NCBI GenBank assembly: GCA_033765305.1
Contig: JANRID010000019.1
Coordinates: forward strand, 62,001-126,000
DNA length: 64,000 nt
Direction of reading: 5' to 3'
DNA from: RDXT01 sp033765305
GTDB taxonomy: Bacteria; Bacteroidota; Bacteroidia; J057
The notes under the pieces are model-generated. The model saw nothing but the letters and a program-made list of their open reading frames with translations. It was not told the origin of the DNA and did no database searches. Position numbers and translations under genes: made by a program. The stretch's first letter is position 1. Each line of letters starts with the position of its first letter. Shown here piece after piece: positions 16,896 through 25,367 of the stretch.

Positions 16896-19526
16896 TCAGA
16901 AGCCTACCCGGTTCTGGGCGCCGCCTTCGAGCAGGCTGTCGGTGGCAGGATTGAACTCGCTCACATCTTCGAGGGCCACGGTGGCCAGCATCTCCGCGCT
17001 GCGCTGATGCGCAGGCAGGAGCGCCATACGCAGGTGCTGATTTTTGACGGCTTTCTCCACCACCTTCCGCACGGCGCGGGCATTGCCGAAGAATTGGTTG
17101 CGGTTGCGGTAGAGGTGGCCGAAGTAGTCGGCGAGATGCGCAGCGGCATCCGGCGCGAGCTGCAGCTGCTCGCTGCGGAGCATGGCCTGGGCGATCTCGG
17201 TCAGCTCGGCAGGGCTGTAGTCGGCAAATTCGAGCTTGCGGTCGAAGCGCGACTTCAGGCCGGGATTGGCTTCCAGGAACTGCCGCATGCGGTCGGGGTA
17301 GCCTGCGGCGATGACAATCAGCTCGCCGCGCAGGTCCTCCATGCGTTTGAGGAGGGTGTCGACGGCTTCGCGCCCAAAGTCTTTGGCATCGTCGCCGGGG
17401 CGGGAGAGCGCATACGCCTCGTCGATGAAGAGCACGCCGCCGCGGGCCGATTCCACGACTTCTGCCGTCTTGAGCGCCGTCTGGCCAATGAAGCCGCCTA
17501 CCAGTCCCTGGCGGTCGCACTCGATTACATGGCCGCGTTCGAGGATGCCGAGGGATTTGTAAATCGTGCCCAGCAGCCGGGCGACGGTAGTTTTGCCGGT
17601 GCCGGGATTGCCGGTGAAAACCGTGTGGAGCGAGAAGCGGTTGAGCACATCCTTGCCTGTTTCGCGGTAGAACCGCACGAGCTTCACCAGGTCGTGGATC
17701 TCCCGCTTGACGGCCTGCAGGCCCGTGAGGGCTGAAAGCTGCTGCAGTGCTTCCTGCAGCAGCGGCTCGTCCACGGGCAGTTCGAGGCGGCGGCGGCGGG
17801 CCGGCTCGAAAATTTCCTGCACATCCTCCAGCAGGATGGTGGAGAGCGCCTCCTGCGACAGCTCCTCCGGCTTTTCATGACGCATAACCCGCAGGCCGAG
17901 GTTCATCTTGGCCTCGTTGATGAGGGAAAGCGCGTAGCGGGCGTTGCCGAAGCTGCGGTCGCGGCTGCGGTAGGCGTCGGTCAGTTTTTTGCGCAGGTAT
18001 TCCTGCGCCTCGGGCGTGAGGGACACAGCCATGCGGCCAGCGCCGCCGAGGACGATTTCCTCCAGTTCATCCGGCTGATAATCAGGGAAATCGAACCGCA
18101 TCGCGAATCGCGACTTGAGGCCGGGGTTGGAGCTGAGAAACAGATCCATTTCCTTGGGGTAGCCTGCCGCGATGACGGCCAGATCGCCCGGCCCGTCGGA
18201 CATTTCCTTGATCAGCATCTCGATCACCTCCCGCCCGTAGTCCTTGGCATCGTCGCCGGAGCGGAAGAGGGCGTAGGCCTCGTCGATGAAGAGCACGCCG
18301 CCGCGGGCCTTCTCGATCGCAGCGCGCACCTTGGGCGCCGTCTGGCCGATGTATTCGCCGACGAGCTCTGCCCGGTCCACCTCGTGGGTGTGGCCCTGGC
18401 TGAGGAGGCCCATATGCTTGTAGATCATGCCCAGCATGCGGGCGACGGTGGTCTTGCCGGTGCCGGGATTGCCGGTAAACACCACGTGCAGGCTGTGCGG
18501 CTTGCTGTCCTCGAAGCCTTTTTCCTGGCGGAGCCTGATAAACTTGAGGTACTGCACGTATTCGAGGATACGCGCTTTGACCTGCTGCAGCCCGGTCATC
18601 TGATCGAGCTGCTGGAGCAGCTCTTCGAGGGAGCGGGTCCGCTCTTCCTGCTGGGCCGCCGAGGCAGTGATCAGGGTGCCGGCATCGGCAGGCAGCAGCA
18701 TCTGGGGCTCGCCTTTTACAAAGCTTTCGCCTACCCGGAAGGGGATAATGCCGATCAGGGTATCCATGAAGAGGATCTCCATGGTGTAATTGTCCTGAAA
18801 CCAGGTGCCTTTGTGGTCGGAGCCCCAGCCGGAGGTCACGCGGGTAGTGTGGTTGGGCTCCATGCGCACGAGTTCGGTGGTCCGGCCCTTGAGCTGGCGG
18901 GCATCGTTGTAGAAGTTGAAGACCACCTCGGCCATCCAGGTTTTCTTCAGCTTGTTGGACAGGACGGCGTCCCCCCAGATAAAGCGGGTTTCCTTGTCCT
19001 GAAACACGGTGTAGTATTCGGGATTCTGCTTCTGGCTTTCCTGGTTGAGACCTTCGTAGAGCCGCACCGATTCCACCTGCATGTAGGGGTTGTGCTGGGC
19101 GGAGACTGCGCCTACCTCATACACATAGAAATTGCATTCGCCGGCCTTGACGCCGCCGATCCAGGCCTCCCAGACATAGTTGCCTTCTTTCCAGAAGCCG
19201 CCGGCCTTGTCCTGGCCCCATCCTTCGCGGATGTAGACGATGTTCTGGTCGCGGGTGACGGCGCGGGTCACCTCGATGTCGCAGATGGAGCGGCGGGTGC
19301 CGGCGGTCAGCTCGAAGGCCTTCAGGCTGACCTGCGCCTCCCAGTCCTCCTCGTCGAAGAGCTTGTTGTAAAAGGCAAATTCCGCATACAGGTACGAGAT
19401 CTCGCTCTTGTCGAAGACCTGGCGGTACTTTTTCTGGCTTTCAGCCAGCCATTCGGTGGACGCGTAGGTCTTGAGCGATTTGAATTTGTAGCGGACGAAG
19501 GAGTCGGATTTGGGTACCTCAGACAT
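16896..19526 (-). CDS. Double-AAA CbxX/CfqX (SpoVK-like) ATPase with duplicated N-terminal beta domain
   Basis: 876 residues from the ATG at 19524-19526. Residues ~46-137 and ~181-271 are two diverged copies of one domain: both share the '...NKL...W.A.V.....' opening, a central GWG(Q/S)D, then FW/WF..NY..E..., and end in a hydrophobic strand. Two CbxX-type AAA modules follow: Walker A GNPGTGKTTVAR at ~352 and ~638, Walker B GGVLFIDEAYAL at ~408 and ~694, with sensor/arginine regions SNPGLKSRFAMRFDFPDY and ANPGLKSRFDRKLEFADY. Both modules look catalytically competent. CbxX-family ATPases include Rubisco activase CbbX and EccA of type VII secretion; neither context is present here. I infer a hexameric remodelling ATPase whose client is recognised by the N-terminal repeat. 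No obvious partner gene adjoins it. Confidence 0.85.
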   Translation of the reverse strand: MSEVPKSDSFVRYKFKSLKTYASTEWLAESQKKYRQVFDKSEISYLYAEFAFYNKLFDEEDWEAQVSLKAFELTAGTRRSICDIEVTRAVTRDQNIVYIREGWGQDKAGGFWKEGNYVWEAWIGGVKAGECNFYVYEVGAVSAQHNPYMQVESVRLYEGLNQESQKQNPEYYTVFQDKETRFIWGDAVLSNKLKKTWMAEVVFNFYNDARQLKGRTTELVRMEPNHTTRVTSGWGSDHKGTWFQDNYTMEILFMDTLIGIIPFRVGESFVKGEPQMLLPADAGTLITASAAQQEERTRSLEELLQQLDQMTGLQQVKARILEYVQYLKFIRLRQEKGFEDSKPHSLHVVFTGNPGTGKTTVARMLGMIYKHMGLLSQGHTHEVDRAELVGEYIGQTAPKVRAAIEKARGGVLFIDEAYALFRSGDDAKDYGREVIEMLIKEMSDGPGDLAVIAAGYPKEMDLFLSSNPGLKSRFAMRFDFPDYQPDELEEIVLGGAGRMAVSLTPEAQEYLRKKLTDAYRSRDRSFGNARYALSLINEAKMNLGLRVMRHEKPEELSQEALSTILLEDVQEIFEPARRRRLELPVDEPLLQEALQQLSALTGLQAVKREIHDLVKLVRFYRETGKDVLNRFSLHTVFTGNPGTGKTTVARLLGTIYKSLGILERGHVIECDRQGLVGGFIGQTALKTAEVVESARGGVLFIDEAYALSRPGDDAKDFGREAVDTLLKRMEDLRGELIVIAAGYPDRMRQFLEANPGLKSRFDRKLEFADYSPAELTEIAQAMLRSEQLQLAPDAAAHLADYFGHLYRNRNQFFGNARAVRKVVEKAVKNQHLRMALLPAHQRSAEMLATVALEDVSEFNPATDSLLEGGAQNRVGF

Positions 19527-19548
19527 AGGACGGGGCTGGGAGGAGGGC

Positions 19549-19572
19549 GGAGACAGATGCGGGGACAGATGC
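19549..19572. repeat. Short direct repeat, two 12-base units
   Basis: Two adjacent near-identical units (gacagatgcggg / gacagatgcagg) lie in the leader of the CbxX-like gene. Probably incidental; could be a regulator site. The remainder of the 19527-19804 gap shows no gene. Confidence 0.3.
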
Positions 19573-19804
19573 AGGACGAAAATGCGATTTTTCCCGGATT
19601 TGGGCAATGTACAAGGAATCTGGAACAGAATTTGCCCGGAAAACAGAGGTGCTGACACCTGCTTGCACTTATAATCAGGATGCCTTGTTAGGGGCCCTTT
19701 CAGGCTGGCGCTTGCCGGCAGATCCGCTGCGCATATTCGGGACCGCGCAGCCCTGCTGTCCAGGCGTGGCCTTTATTGGGAAGGTAGGTTAACGTTCATT
19801 GTCA

Positions 19805-20215
19805 ATGCAAAAAACTCGTTTTGCCCCTAATGAAACCCGGCTCGTTCAATTGTATGAAAAACATGCCCGGGCCTTGCTCCGCATCACACCCGTAGGCGAC
19901 ACGTACACCACCCGCGTACGCCGCGTGCTGCTCGAACATCTGCGGGATGAGACGCCGGATATCGAGGCCGTAGCCGACAAGCTCGCGCTCAGCGTGCGCA
20001 GCCTGCAGATGCGCCTCAAAGATGAGGGCACCAGCTACCAGAAGATCCTGAATGCCGTCCGCAAAAACCTGGCGATTGCCTGCCTGCAGGAGCCCAAGGT
20101 GAGCATGGGGGAAATTTCCCAGCTCCTCGGCTTCTCGGAGATCAGCGTGTTTTCCCGCACCTTCAAGAAGTGGACGGGCAAAAGCCCTTCGGAATACCAG
20201 GCCGCGCTGAACTGA
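19805..20215 (+). CDS. Short AraC-family transcriptional regulator (DNA-binding domain with linker)
   Basis: 136 residues from the ATG at 19805. Residues ~40-136 form the double helix-turn-helix of AraC/XylS proteins: DIEAVADKLALSVRSLQMRLKDEGTSYQKIL (first HTH) and VSMGEISQLLGFSEISVFSRTFKKWTGKSPSEYQA (second HTH, with the family's 'F-x-R-x-F-k-k-W-t-G-x-s-P' signature). The sequence is closest to the C-terminus of the OruR/ArgR-like AraC group, whose members are normally ~330 residues, so the N-terminal sensor is absent. The first ~35 residues are helical and basic. It may act unliganded or be a truncated derivative; no upstream remnant of a sensor is seen. Convergent with the glycosyltransferase gene, 6 bases apart. 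Confidence 0.85.
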   Translation: MQKTRFAPNETRLVQLYEKHARALLRITPVGDTYTTRVRRVLLEHLRDETPDIEAVADKLALSVRSLQMRLKDEGTSYQKILNAVRKNLAIACLQEPKVSMGEISQLLGFSEISVFSRTFKKWTGKSPSEYQAALN

Positions 20216-20221
20216 TCCCGC

Positions 20222-21574
20222 TCAGGGCAGCCAGCGCCCCAGCGGGCGCAGCCCCGCCCATTCCGCCAGCAGCCAGCCTGCCAGGAGCCCGTATGCCAGG
20301 GCCGTGAGGCCCAGCGGCTCCTGGTAGGCAGCTGTCTGATAGGCCGCATAGCTCAGCGGCAGCAGCGCCGTCCACCACACCGCAAACCGGTAGCGCGTGC
20401 CGTAGCTGAGCGCCGCCAGGGTGGTCACATACCACGGGTGCACAATGGCCGACAGGCTCAGGTAGATCAGAAAGGCCCAGAGCATGGCCCGCGCCCAGTC
20501 TGCCGCCTGCGGCTTGCGCTCCAGGGCTGCCAGCAGCAGGATGCCCAGCGCCGTGGCGGCTGCCAGGTACTTGCCGACGATCTGGATCACGTTGTAGCCG
20601 CGGATCTCGTACCCGGCCCAGCGGATCAGGTAGTAGAGGCTGGCGTTGAACTCAAATTTCCGGAAATACAGCCCCACGCTCTCCGAAAGATGGCGCAGGA
20701 GCTGCGGGTCGTACAGCGGCAGAAACATCAGCAGGAGCAGGCCGCCGGCTGCCGCGCCGTATCCGAAGGCTTTCCGCCAGCCGATCCGGCGGATGAGCAG
20801 CGGCAGCACCATGAGGGGCAGCAGCTTGGCGGCCATGGCACCGGCCAGCGCAGCCGCCGATGCCGCCCAGCCCCGCCGCTCCAGCAGCCAGACCGCCGCC
20901 AGCAGGCAGGCGATCATCAGCGCCTCGAAATGCAGGCTGCCGCACAGCTCCGCAATCACGAGCGGGTTGAGCGCGTAGAGCCCCAGGCGGCTCTCCGGCA
21001 GGCCGGCGCGGCGCAGCAGCCGCAGCAGCAGCCACAGCGAGCACAGTTCCGCTGCCAGGATGCAGGCCTTCATCCCCAGCACCGCGCCGTACACCGAGTC
21101 GGGCGCCAGCCGCACCGCGAGGTAAAAAATGCCCTGCAGCAGCGGCGGGTAAATGGTGAAATACGCCTTCGAGTTGAGGCCGGCGTACAGGGCTGCGTCC
21201 AGGCCCAGCGCGGCGGCTTCCGCCGGCGACTGCATCCACTGCTCCGGGGTGCGGAGAAAGGGATTGACGCCGTGCGCGAGCAGCCGCCCGTCCCACACAA
21301 AGCGGAAATAATCGTCCGACAGGGCCGGCAGCGCAAAGCAGGCCAGCAGCCGCAGCGCCGCGCCGCTCCACCACAGCTCCCGGATCCAGGCCCCCGCGCC
21401 TGCCGTGCCGTCCTGGCGGCGCAGCAGCCCGAGCTGGAAGCCGTACAAGGCAAACAGCCCGGCAAACAGCAGCAGCAGCTGGCCAAACTGGCTGCGCGGC
21501 GTGCCGTAGAGCAGCCACGCCAGCAGGGCAGCAGAAAGCAGCAGACTGATCCGGAACAGCATCCGCATGGGCAT
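20222..21574 (-). CDS. GT87/GT-C-like polyprenyl-phosphate mannosyltransferase-type membrane protein
   Basis: 450 residues with about 11-13 hydrophobic segments. After the second to third membrane span comes LSDDYFRFVWDGRLLAHGVNPF, the acidic loop typical of GT-C enzymes that use lipid-linked sugar donors (DD motif), and later AYFTIYPPLLQGIFYLAVRL and GLYALNPLVIAELCGSLHFEAL, both typical of this group. The C-terminal IVHPWYVTTLAALS also matches. It probably transfers a sugar to a periplasm-facing lipid or glycan. Three in-frame ATGs lie within the first five codons (21574, 21568, 21562). A well-formed promoter precedes it. Confidence 0.8.
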   Translation of the reverse strand: MPMRMLFRISLLLSAALLAWLLYGTPRSQFGQLLLLFAGLFALYGFQLGLLRRQDGTAGAGAWIRELWWSGAALRLLACFALPALSDDYFRFVWDGRLLAHGVNPFLRTPEQWMQSPAEAAALGLDAALYAGLNSKAYFTIYPPLLQGIFYLAVRLAPDSVYGAVLGMKACILAAELCSLWLLLRLLRRAGLPESRLGLYALNPLVIAELCGSLHFEALMIACLLAAVWLLERRGWAASAAALAGAMAAKLLPLMVLPLLIRRIGWRKAFGYGAAAGGLLLLMFLPLYDPQLLRHLSESVGLYFRKFEFNASLYYLIRWAGYEIRGYNVIQIVGKYLAAATALGILLLAALERKPQAADWARAMLWAFLIYLSLSAIVHPWYVTTLAALSYGTRYRFAVWWTALLPLSYAAYQTAAYQEPLGLTALAYGLLAGWLLAEWAGLRPLGRWLP

Positions 21575-21593
21575 CGCATCAGAGTCGCGGAAA

Positions 21594-21622
21594 CAAATAT
21601 ACCCGCACAGGGGTTATCCCAA
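21594..21622 (-). promoter_or_regulatory. Bacteroidota promoter for the glycosyltransferase gene
   Basis: On the minus strand: TTG (plus-strand CAA 21620-21622), 18-base spacer, TATATTTG (plus-strand 21594-21601). The first ATG lies 20 bases downstream at 21574. Confidence 0.6.
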
Positions 21623-21650
21623 TGTCCATTTCACAACATCTTCCGCCCCT

Positions 21651-22106
21651 ATGCTGACTTCCGGAAGTCCGGTCCCCGATCTCCAGCTCACCGACCAGGA
21701 CGGGAATCCCATTTCCCTCGCCGCACTCAAAGGCCAGAAGCTCATCGTCTTCATCTATGCCCAGAATGGCACCGGCACCTGCCTCAAGGAGGCCTGCAGC
21801 CTCCGCGACGGCTACGATGCCCTCGCTGCCAAGGGCTACCGCGTGATCGGCATCAGCCCCGACAGCGAAAAGTCGCACCGGAACTTCATCGCCAAGCAGC
21901 AGCTTCCCTTCACCCTCATCTCCGATCCGGACAATGCGCTCGTGCAGGCCTTCGGCGCCTGGGGTGAAAAGTCGATGTACGGGAAAACCTATATGGGCAT
22001 GCTCCGCACCACCTTCCTCGTGGACGAAAACGGGATCATTACCCACGTGATCGACAAGGTCAAAAGCAACGACCACGCCAATCAGATCCTCGAAGTGCTC
22101 GGCTGA
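21651..22106 (+). CDS. bcp: BCP/PrxQ-type thioredoxin-dependent peroxiredoxin
   Basis: 151 residues from the ATG at 21651. The sequence aligns over its whole length with BCP: VPDLQLTDQDGNPISLAALKG, GISPDSEKSHRNFIAKQQLPFTLISDPD, and AFGAWGEKSMYGKTYMGMLRTTFLVDENG. Both cysteines are present, C44 (peroxidatic) and C49 (resolving, KEAC). The usual PxxxTPGC active-site stretch reads AQNGTGTC, so the conserved proline before the active site is replaced while the threonine and cysteine are kept. It reduces H2O2 and organic peroxides in the cytosol. The last 25 bases overlap the 3' end of the convergent histidine kinase gene. Confidence 0.93.
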   Translation: MLTSGSPVPDLQLTDQDGNPISLAALKGQKLIVFIYAQNGTGTCLKEACSLRDGYDALAAKGYRVIGISPDSEKSHRNFIAKQQLPFTLISDPDNALVQAFGAWGEKSMYGKTYMGMLRTTFLVDENGIITHVIDKVKSNDHANQILEVLG

Positions 22107-24136
22107 GCCCCGGCAGGCGCCCCTTCAAACACCAGCGGCAGGCTGATCCGCACCTCGGTGCCCTGTCCTTCCATGCTCGACACCTCGATCCGGCCCTTGT
22201 GCTGGTGGATAATGCCGAGGCTGATCGGCAGCCCCAGCCCGGTGCCTTCGCCTACATCTTTGGTGGTGAAGAACGGCTCGAAGATGCGCCGCCGCACGGC
22301 TTCGCTCATGCCGGTGCCGGTATCGCGGATGGTCAGTTCGGCATGCGGACCTTTCTGTGCCGTGGCAATGTAGAGCAGGCCGCCCTTCGGCATCGCCTGG
22401 ATAGCATTGGTAAGGACATTCATCAGCACCTGGTTGATTTTGCCCGGATAGCCTTCCACTTCCGGCAGGCTGCTGTAGTTGCGGATGACCTCGATTCCTT
22501 CGAGCCGGTTGACCAGCAGGGCAAGCGTCGCTTCGATTCCGCCTTCGAGATCGAATTTCTTCGGGTCGTCCTCGTCCATGCGGGCGAAGGTGCGCAGGCC
22601 GCGCACGATTTCCGCCGTGCGGCGTGCCCCTTCATCCATGCCCTGCAGCAGGGTGTAGGTCTCCTGCCGGATCAGATCGGCCTGGTACTGCCGCTGGAGC
22701 CGATCCGCCTCGTCCGCCCGTCCGGCATTGCGCAGCGCAAACTCGTAGGCATTGAGCAGGGCCAGCAGGTCGTCCAGGTTGCTGCGCAGGGGAAAGATAT
22801 TGCCGGAGATGAAATTGACGGGGTTGTTGATTTCGTGGGCAATGCCAGCTGTGAGCTGGCCGAGCGAAGCCATTTTCTCCGAACTGACCAGTTGGGTCTG
22901 CGTAGCCTGGAGCTGCTGGTGGGTCTGGGCGAGCTCGTCGTAGGTGCCTTTCAGCTTCCGGTGCGATGCGCGGATGAGGATGAAGAAATAGGTCAGCAGC
23001 GCTGCGACCACAACAATGGAGCCCAGACTGAGCGCGAGGAGCTGAATGCGGCGTGTTTTGATCTCCTGCTGCTGCTGGAGCAGGGTCATGCCTTCGAGCA
23101 GGGTGGCGGCGGCCAGGGAATCCTGCTGCCGCAGGCGGCGCATCTCGTCGAGGCGGGCGGCCATGGTGGCATACTGGCGGTAGCTTTCGGAGGAGGCTTT
23201 GTAATTGCCCCGGCGGGCCTGCTCCTCGGCCAGGCGGAGCAGGTCGGTGCTTTGCTGCAGGATGGCCGTCTCTTCAGCGCTGGGTGCTGTCCGGGGGGCA
23301 CCGGAGGCCTGAAGATCCTGATATACCTCGTCCACGGGGCGGGAGGCATCCGGGGCAGTCATGGCGGCGTGGCCGTCGCCGGCCAGGGCATAGTACCGGC
23401 GTGCGGTTTCGGGCAGCCGCAAGGCGTCGTAGAGCATGCCCAGCTTGCGGTAGGTAGCCGTGAGTCGGAGGGTATCCTGCAATTCCCGGTAGCAGGGCAG
23501 CATCAGTTCGTACTGCATGGCTGCCTGGCGGTAATTGTTGTTGGCTTCAGCTTTGCGGGCTGTCGCTTCCAGGTTGGTGAGGGTAAAGCGGCAGGCCTGG
23601 TCCTTGATCGCATTCTCTTCAGTATCGGATATGCTCACCAGTTCGCCGGCCTTGCGGACGATGCCGCCGATGAGCGATTCGCTTTCGGGCCGGAGGGCTT
23701 CGCAGCGGGCGATCTGATCTGCTGCGCGCTGCGCAAGCGCCTGGTCGCCGGCGCGGGAGGCCATCAGGCGGGCTTCGCGGTAGTATTTGAGGGCCTTGCG
23801 GAGGTCGTTCCGGGCGAGCCAGCCGTCGCCCAGGTGGTAATTGGCTTCTGCCTCGGCCTGGAGAATGCCGGGCAGATCGTGTTCGGCGCCGGCAGAGTCC
23901 TGGGGCTGGCGCCGCAGGCTGCCGCAGAAGGCGCGGGCGCGCTCCGCTTCGCCGATGGCGCGGTCGGGTTCTGCGGTGCTGAGGTAATAGGCTGCCAGCT
24001 GGTTGAGCGCACGGGCGCGGGCCAGCCCCTGCGCGTTGCGCGCAGCATAGACCCATTCGGCTGGCGGAGACTGCGCCAGCGCTGCGCCGGGCAGGATCAG
24101 CAGCAGCCAGGCAAGCAGCAGATACCCTTTCTTCAT
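22082..24136 (-). CDS. TPR-containing sensor histidine kinase
   Basis: 684 residues from the ATG at 24134-24136 (signal peptide MKKGYLLLAWLLLILPGAALAQ). Residues ~25-330 are TPR-like helical repeats exposed to the periplasm, followed by one membrane span (LALSLGSIVVVAALLTYFFIL, ~365-390) and a coiled coil. The kinase core has MASLGQLTAGIAHEINNPVNFISGN with the phospho-accepting His at ~432, an N-box NVLTNAIQAMPKGG (~572), G1 IRDTGTGMS and G2 EGTGLGLPISLGI (~635). No receiver domain. This is the 7TMR-less TPR-HK type frequent in Bacteroidota. A cognate response regulator is not adjacent, so it is an orphan kinase. Its last codons overlap bcp on the opposite strand. Confidence 0.93.
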   Translation of the reverse strand: MKKGYLLLAWLLLILPGAALAQSPPAEWVYAARNAQGLARARALNQLAAYYLSTAEPDRAIGEAERARAFCGSLRRQPQDSAGAEHDLPGILQAEAEANYHLGDGWLARNDLRKALKYYREARLMASRAGDQALAQRAADQIARCEALRPESESLIGGIVRKAGELVSISDTEENAIKDQACRFTLTNLEATARKAEANNNYRQAAMQYELMLPCYRELQDTLRLTATYRKLGMLYDALRLPETARRYYALAGDGHAAMTAPDASRPVDEVYQDLQASGAPRTAPSAEETAILQQSTDLLRLAEEQARRGNYKASSESYRQYATMAARLDEMRRLRQQDSLAAATLLEGMTLLQQQQEIKTRRIQLLALSLGSIVVVAALLTYFFILIRASHRKLKGTYDELAQTHQQLQATQTQLVSSEKMASLGQLTAGIAHEINNPVNFISGNIFPLRSNLDDLLALLNAYEFALRNAGRADEADRLQRQYQADLIRQETYTLLQGMDEGARRTAEIVRGLRTFARMDEDDPKKFDLEGGIEATLALLVNRLEGIEVIRNYSSLPEVEGYPGKINQVLMNVLTNAIQAMPKGGLLYIATAQKGPHAELTIRDTGTGMSEAVRRRIFEPFFTTKDVGEGTGLGLPISLGIIHQHKGRIEVSSMEGQGTEVRISLPLVFEGAPAGAQPSTSRI

Positions 24137-24221
24137 CGTCTGGACCGGTAAGGGCTTCCCTGCGGGCAGGAAGCATTCAGGATAGTACGTAAAATCCCGC
24201 ATTCCGGTATGTTTTTCTCTC

Positions 24222-24229
24222 TATATTTG
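24222..24229 (+). promoter_or_regulatory. -7 box (TATATTTG) before the VOC gene
   Basis: Exact TAnnTTTG match 25 bases before the ATG at 24255; no clear -33 TTG. Confidence 0.45.
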
Positions 24230-24254
24230 CGCGGTTTTAGCCTGGCAAGGGTCT

Positions 24255-25328
24255 ATGCAATTCATCATCAGTGGGATTCAGCAGATCGGGATCGGCATTC
24301 CCGACGTAAAGCAAGCCTGGAAATGGTACCGGCAGCAGTTCGGGATCGATGTGCCGATCTTTGAAGAGGCGGCTGAAGCCAACCTGATGCTCCCGTACAC
24401 CGGCGGCAAGCCGCATCAGCGGCACGCTGTGCTGGCCATCAGCCTGCAGGGCGGCAGCGGCATGGAAATCTGGCAGTATACCAGCCGCACCCCGCAGCCG
24501 CCTGCGCAGCCTCCCATGCTGGGCGACTACGGGATCTTCGCCGCCCGGATCAAAAGCCGCGATGTCGCAGCCGCGCACCGCGCCTTCGCATCCCGGGGGC
24601 TGGCGCTGCATGCCGGCCTGCGCAAAGACCCCGCCGGCCAGCCGGTCTGCTGGGTGAAGGATCCCTACGGCAATCATTTTCAGATTGTTCCGGATACGCA
24701 CTGGTTTTCCCGCACCCGGGCGCTCACGGGCGGCATCGCTGGCTGCATGATCGGGGTGTCGGATATCGAGGCGGCCCGCCAGCTGTACAGCGGCATTCTG
24801 GGCTACGACGATGTCGTGTATGACCGCGAAGGGGTCTGGGAAGATCTGGCCGGCCTGCCCGGCGGGGAGTTTCCGCTGCGGCGCGTGCTGCTGGGCCACC
24901 GCCAGGCGCGCCAGGGTGCCTTCAGCCGCATCATCGGCCCCAGCCGCATCGAGCTGGTGCAGCTTCGCAGCGGGCGCAGCGCCGTGCCCATGTTCAAGGG
25001 CCGCTTCTGGGGCGATCTGGGCTTTATCCACCTCTGCTTCGACGTGATCGGCATGGACGACCTGCGCCAGCAATGCGCCGCGCAGGGCTTCCCCTTTACG
25101 GTGGACAGCGGCCTGGCCCTCGGCAAAGCCTTCGACATGGGCGAAGCTTCCGGATTATTTTCCTATATTGAAGACCCCGACGGCACGCTGATCGAGTTCG
25201 TGGAAACCCTCAAAATGCCCATTGCCAAAAAATGGGGCTGGTATCTCGATCTGCGGAAGCGGGACGCACGCAGGCCCCTGCCCGACTGGATGCTCAAAGC
25301 CCTGTCGCTCAACCGTGTGCGGGACTGA
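24255..25328 (+). CDS. Two-domain VOC (glyoxalase/dioxygenase superfamily) protein
   Basis: 357 residues. Two VOC halves are visible: residues ~1-150 (ISGIQQIGIGIPDVKQAWKWY ... VKDPYGNHFQIV) and ~160-330 (GGIAGCMIGVSDIEAARQLY ... GFIHLCFDVIGMDDL ... IEDPDGTLIEFVET). Each half has the terminal 'DPxGxxxxxx' strand. Candidate metal ligands in the second half are H in FIHLCFDV and the E in LIEFVE; the first half has H in NHFQIV. Substrate cannot be told from sequence. The gene starts a run of same-strand genes (VOC, BASS, PlsC, DUF3089) with gaps of 39, -4 and 44 bases. Confidence 0.82.
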   Translation: MQFIISGIQQIGIGIPDVKQAWKWYRQQFGIDVPIFEEAAEANLMLPYTGGKPHQRHAVLAISLQGGSGMEIWQYTSRTPQPPAQPPMLGDYGIFAARIKSRDVAAAHRAFASRGLALHAGLRKDPAGQPVCWVKDPYGNHFQIVPDTHWFSRTRALTGGIAGCMIGVSDIEAARQLYSGILGYDDVVYDREGVWEDLAGLPGGEFPLRRVLLGHRQARQGAFSRIIGPSRIELVQLRSGRSAVPMFKGRFWGDLGFIHLCFDVIGMDDLRQQCAAQGFPFTVDSGLALGKAFDMGEASGLFSYIEDPDGTLIEFVETLKMPIAKKWGWYLDLRKRDARRPLPDWMLKALSLNRVRD

Positions 25329-25367
25329 TTACCGATTTGCCCGAAACACACAACCTCCCCGTTTGCT

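Noticed and set aside
19527..19804. N-terminal extension of the CbxX-like gene and small ORFs
   Set aside because: The extension (from 19658) is a Pro/Ser-rich, non-conserved stretch; the ATG at 19526 begins the recognisable protein.
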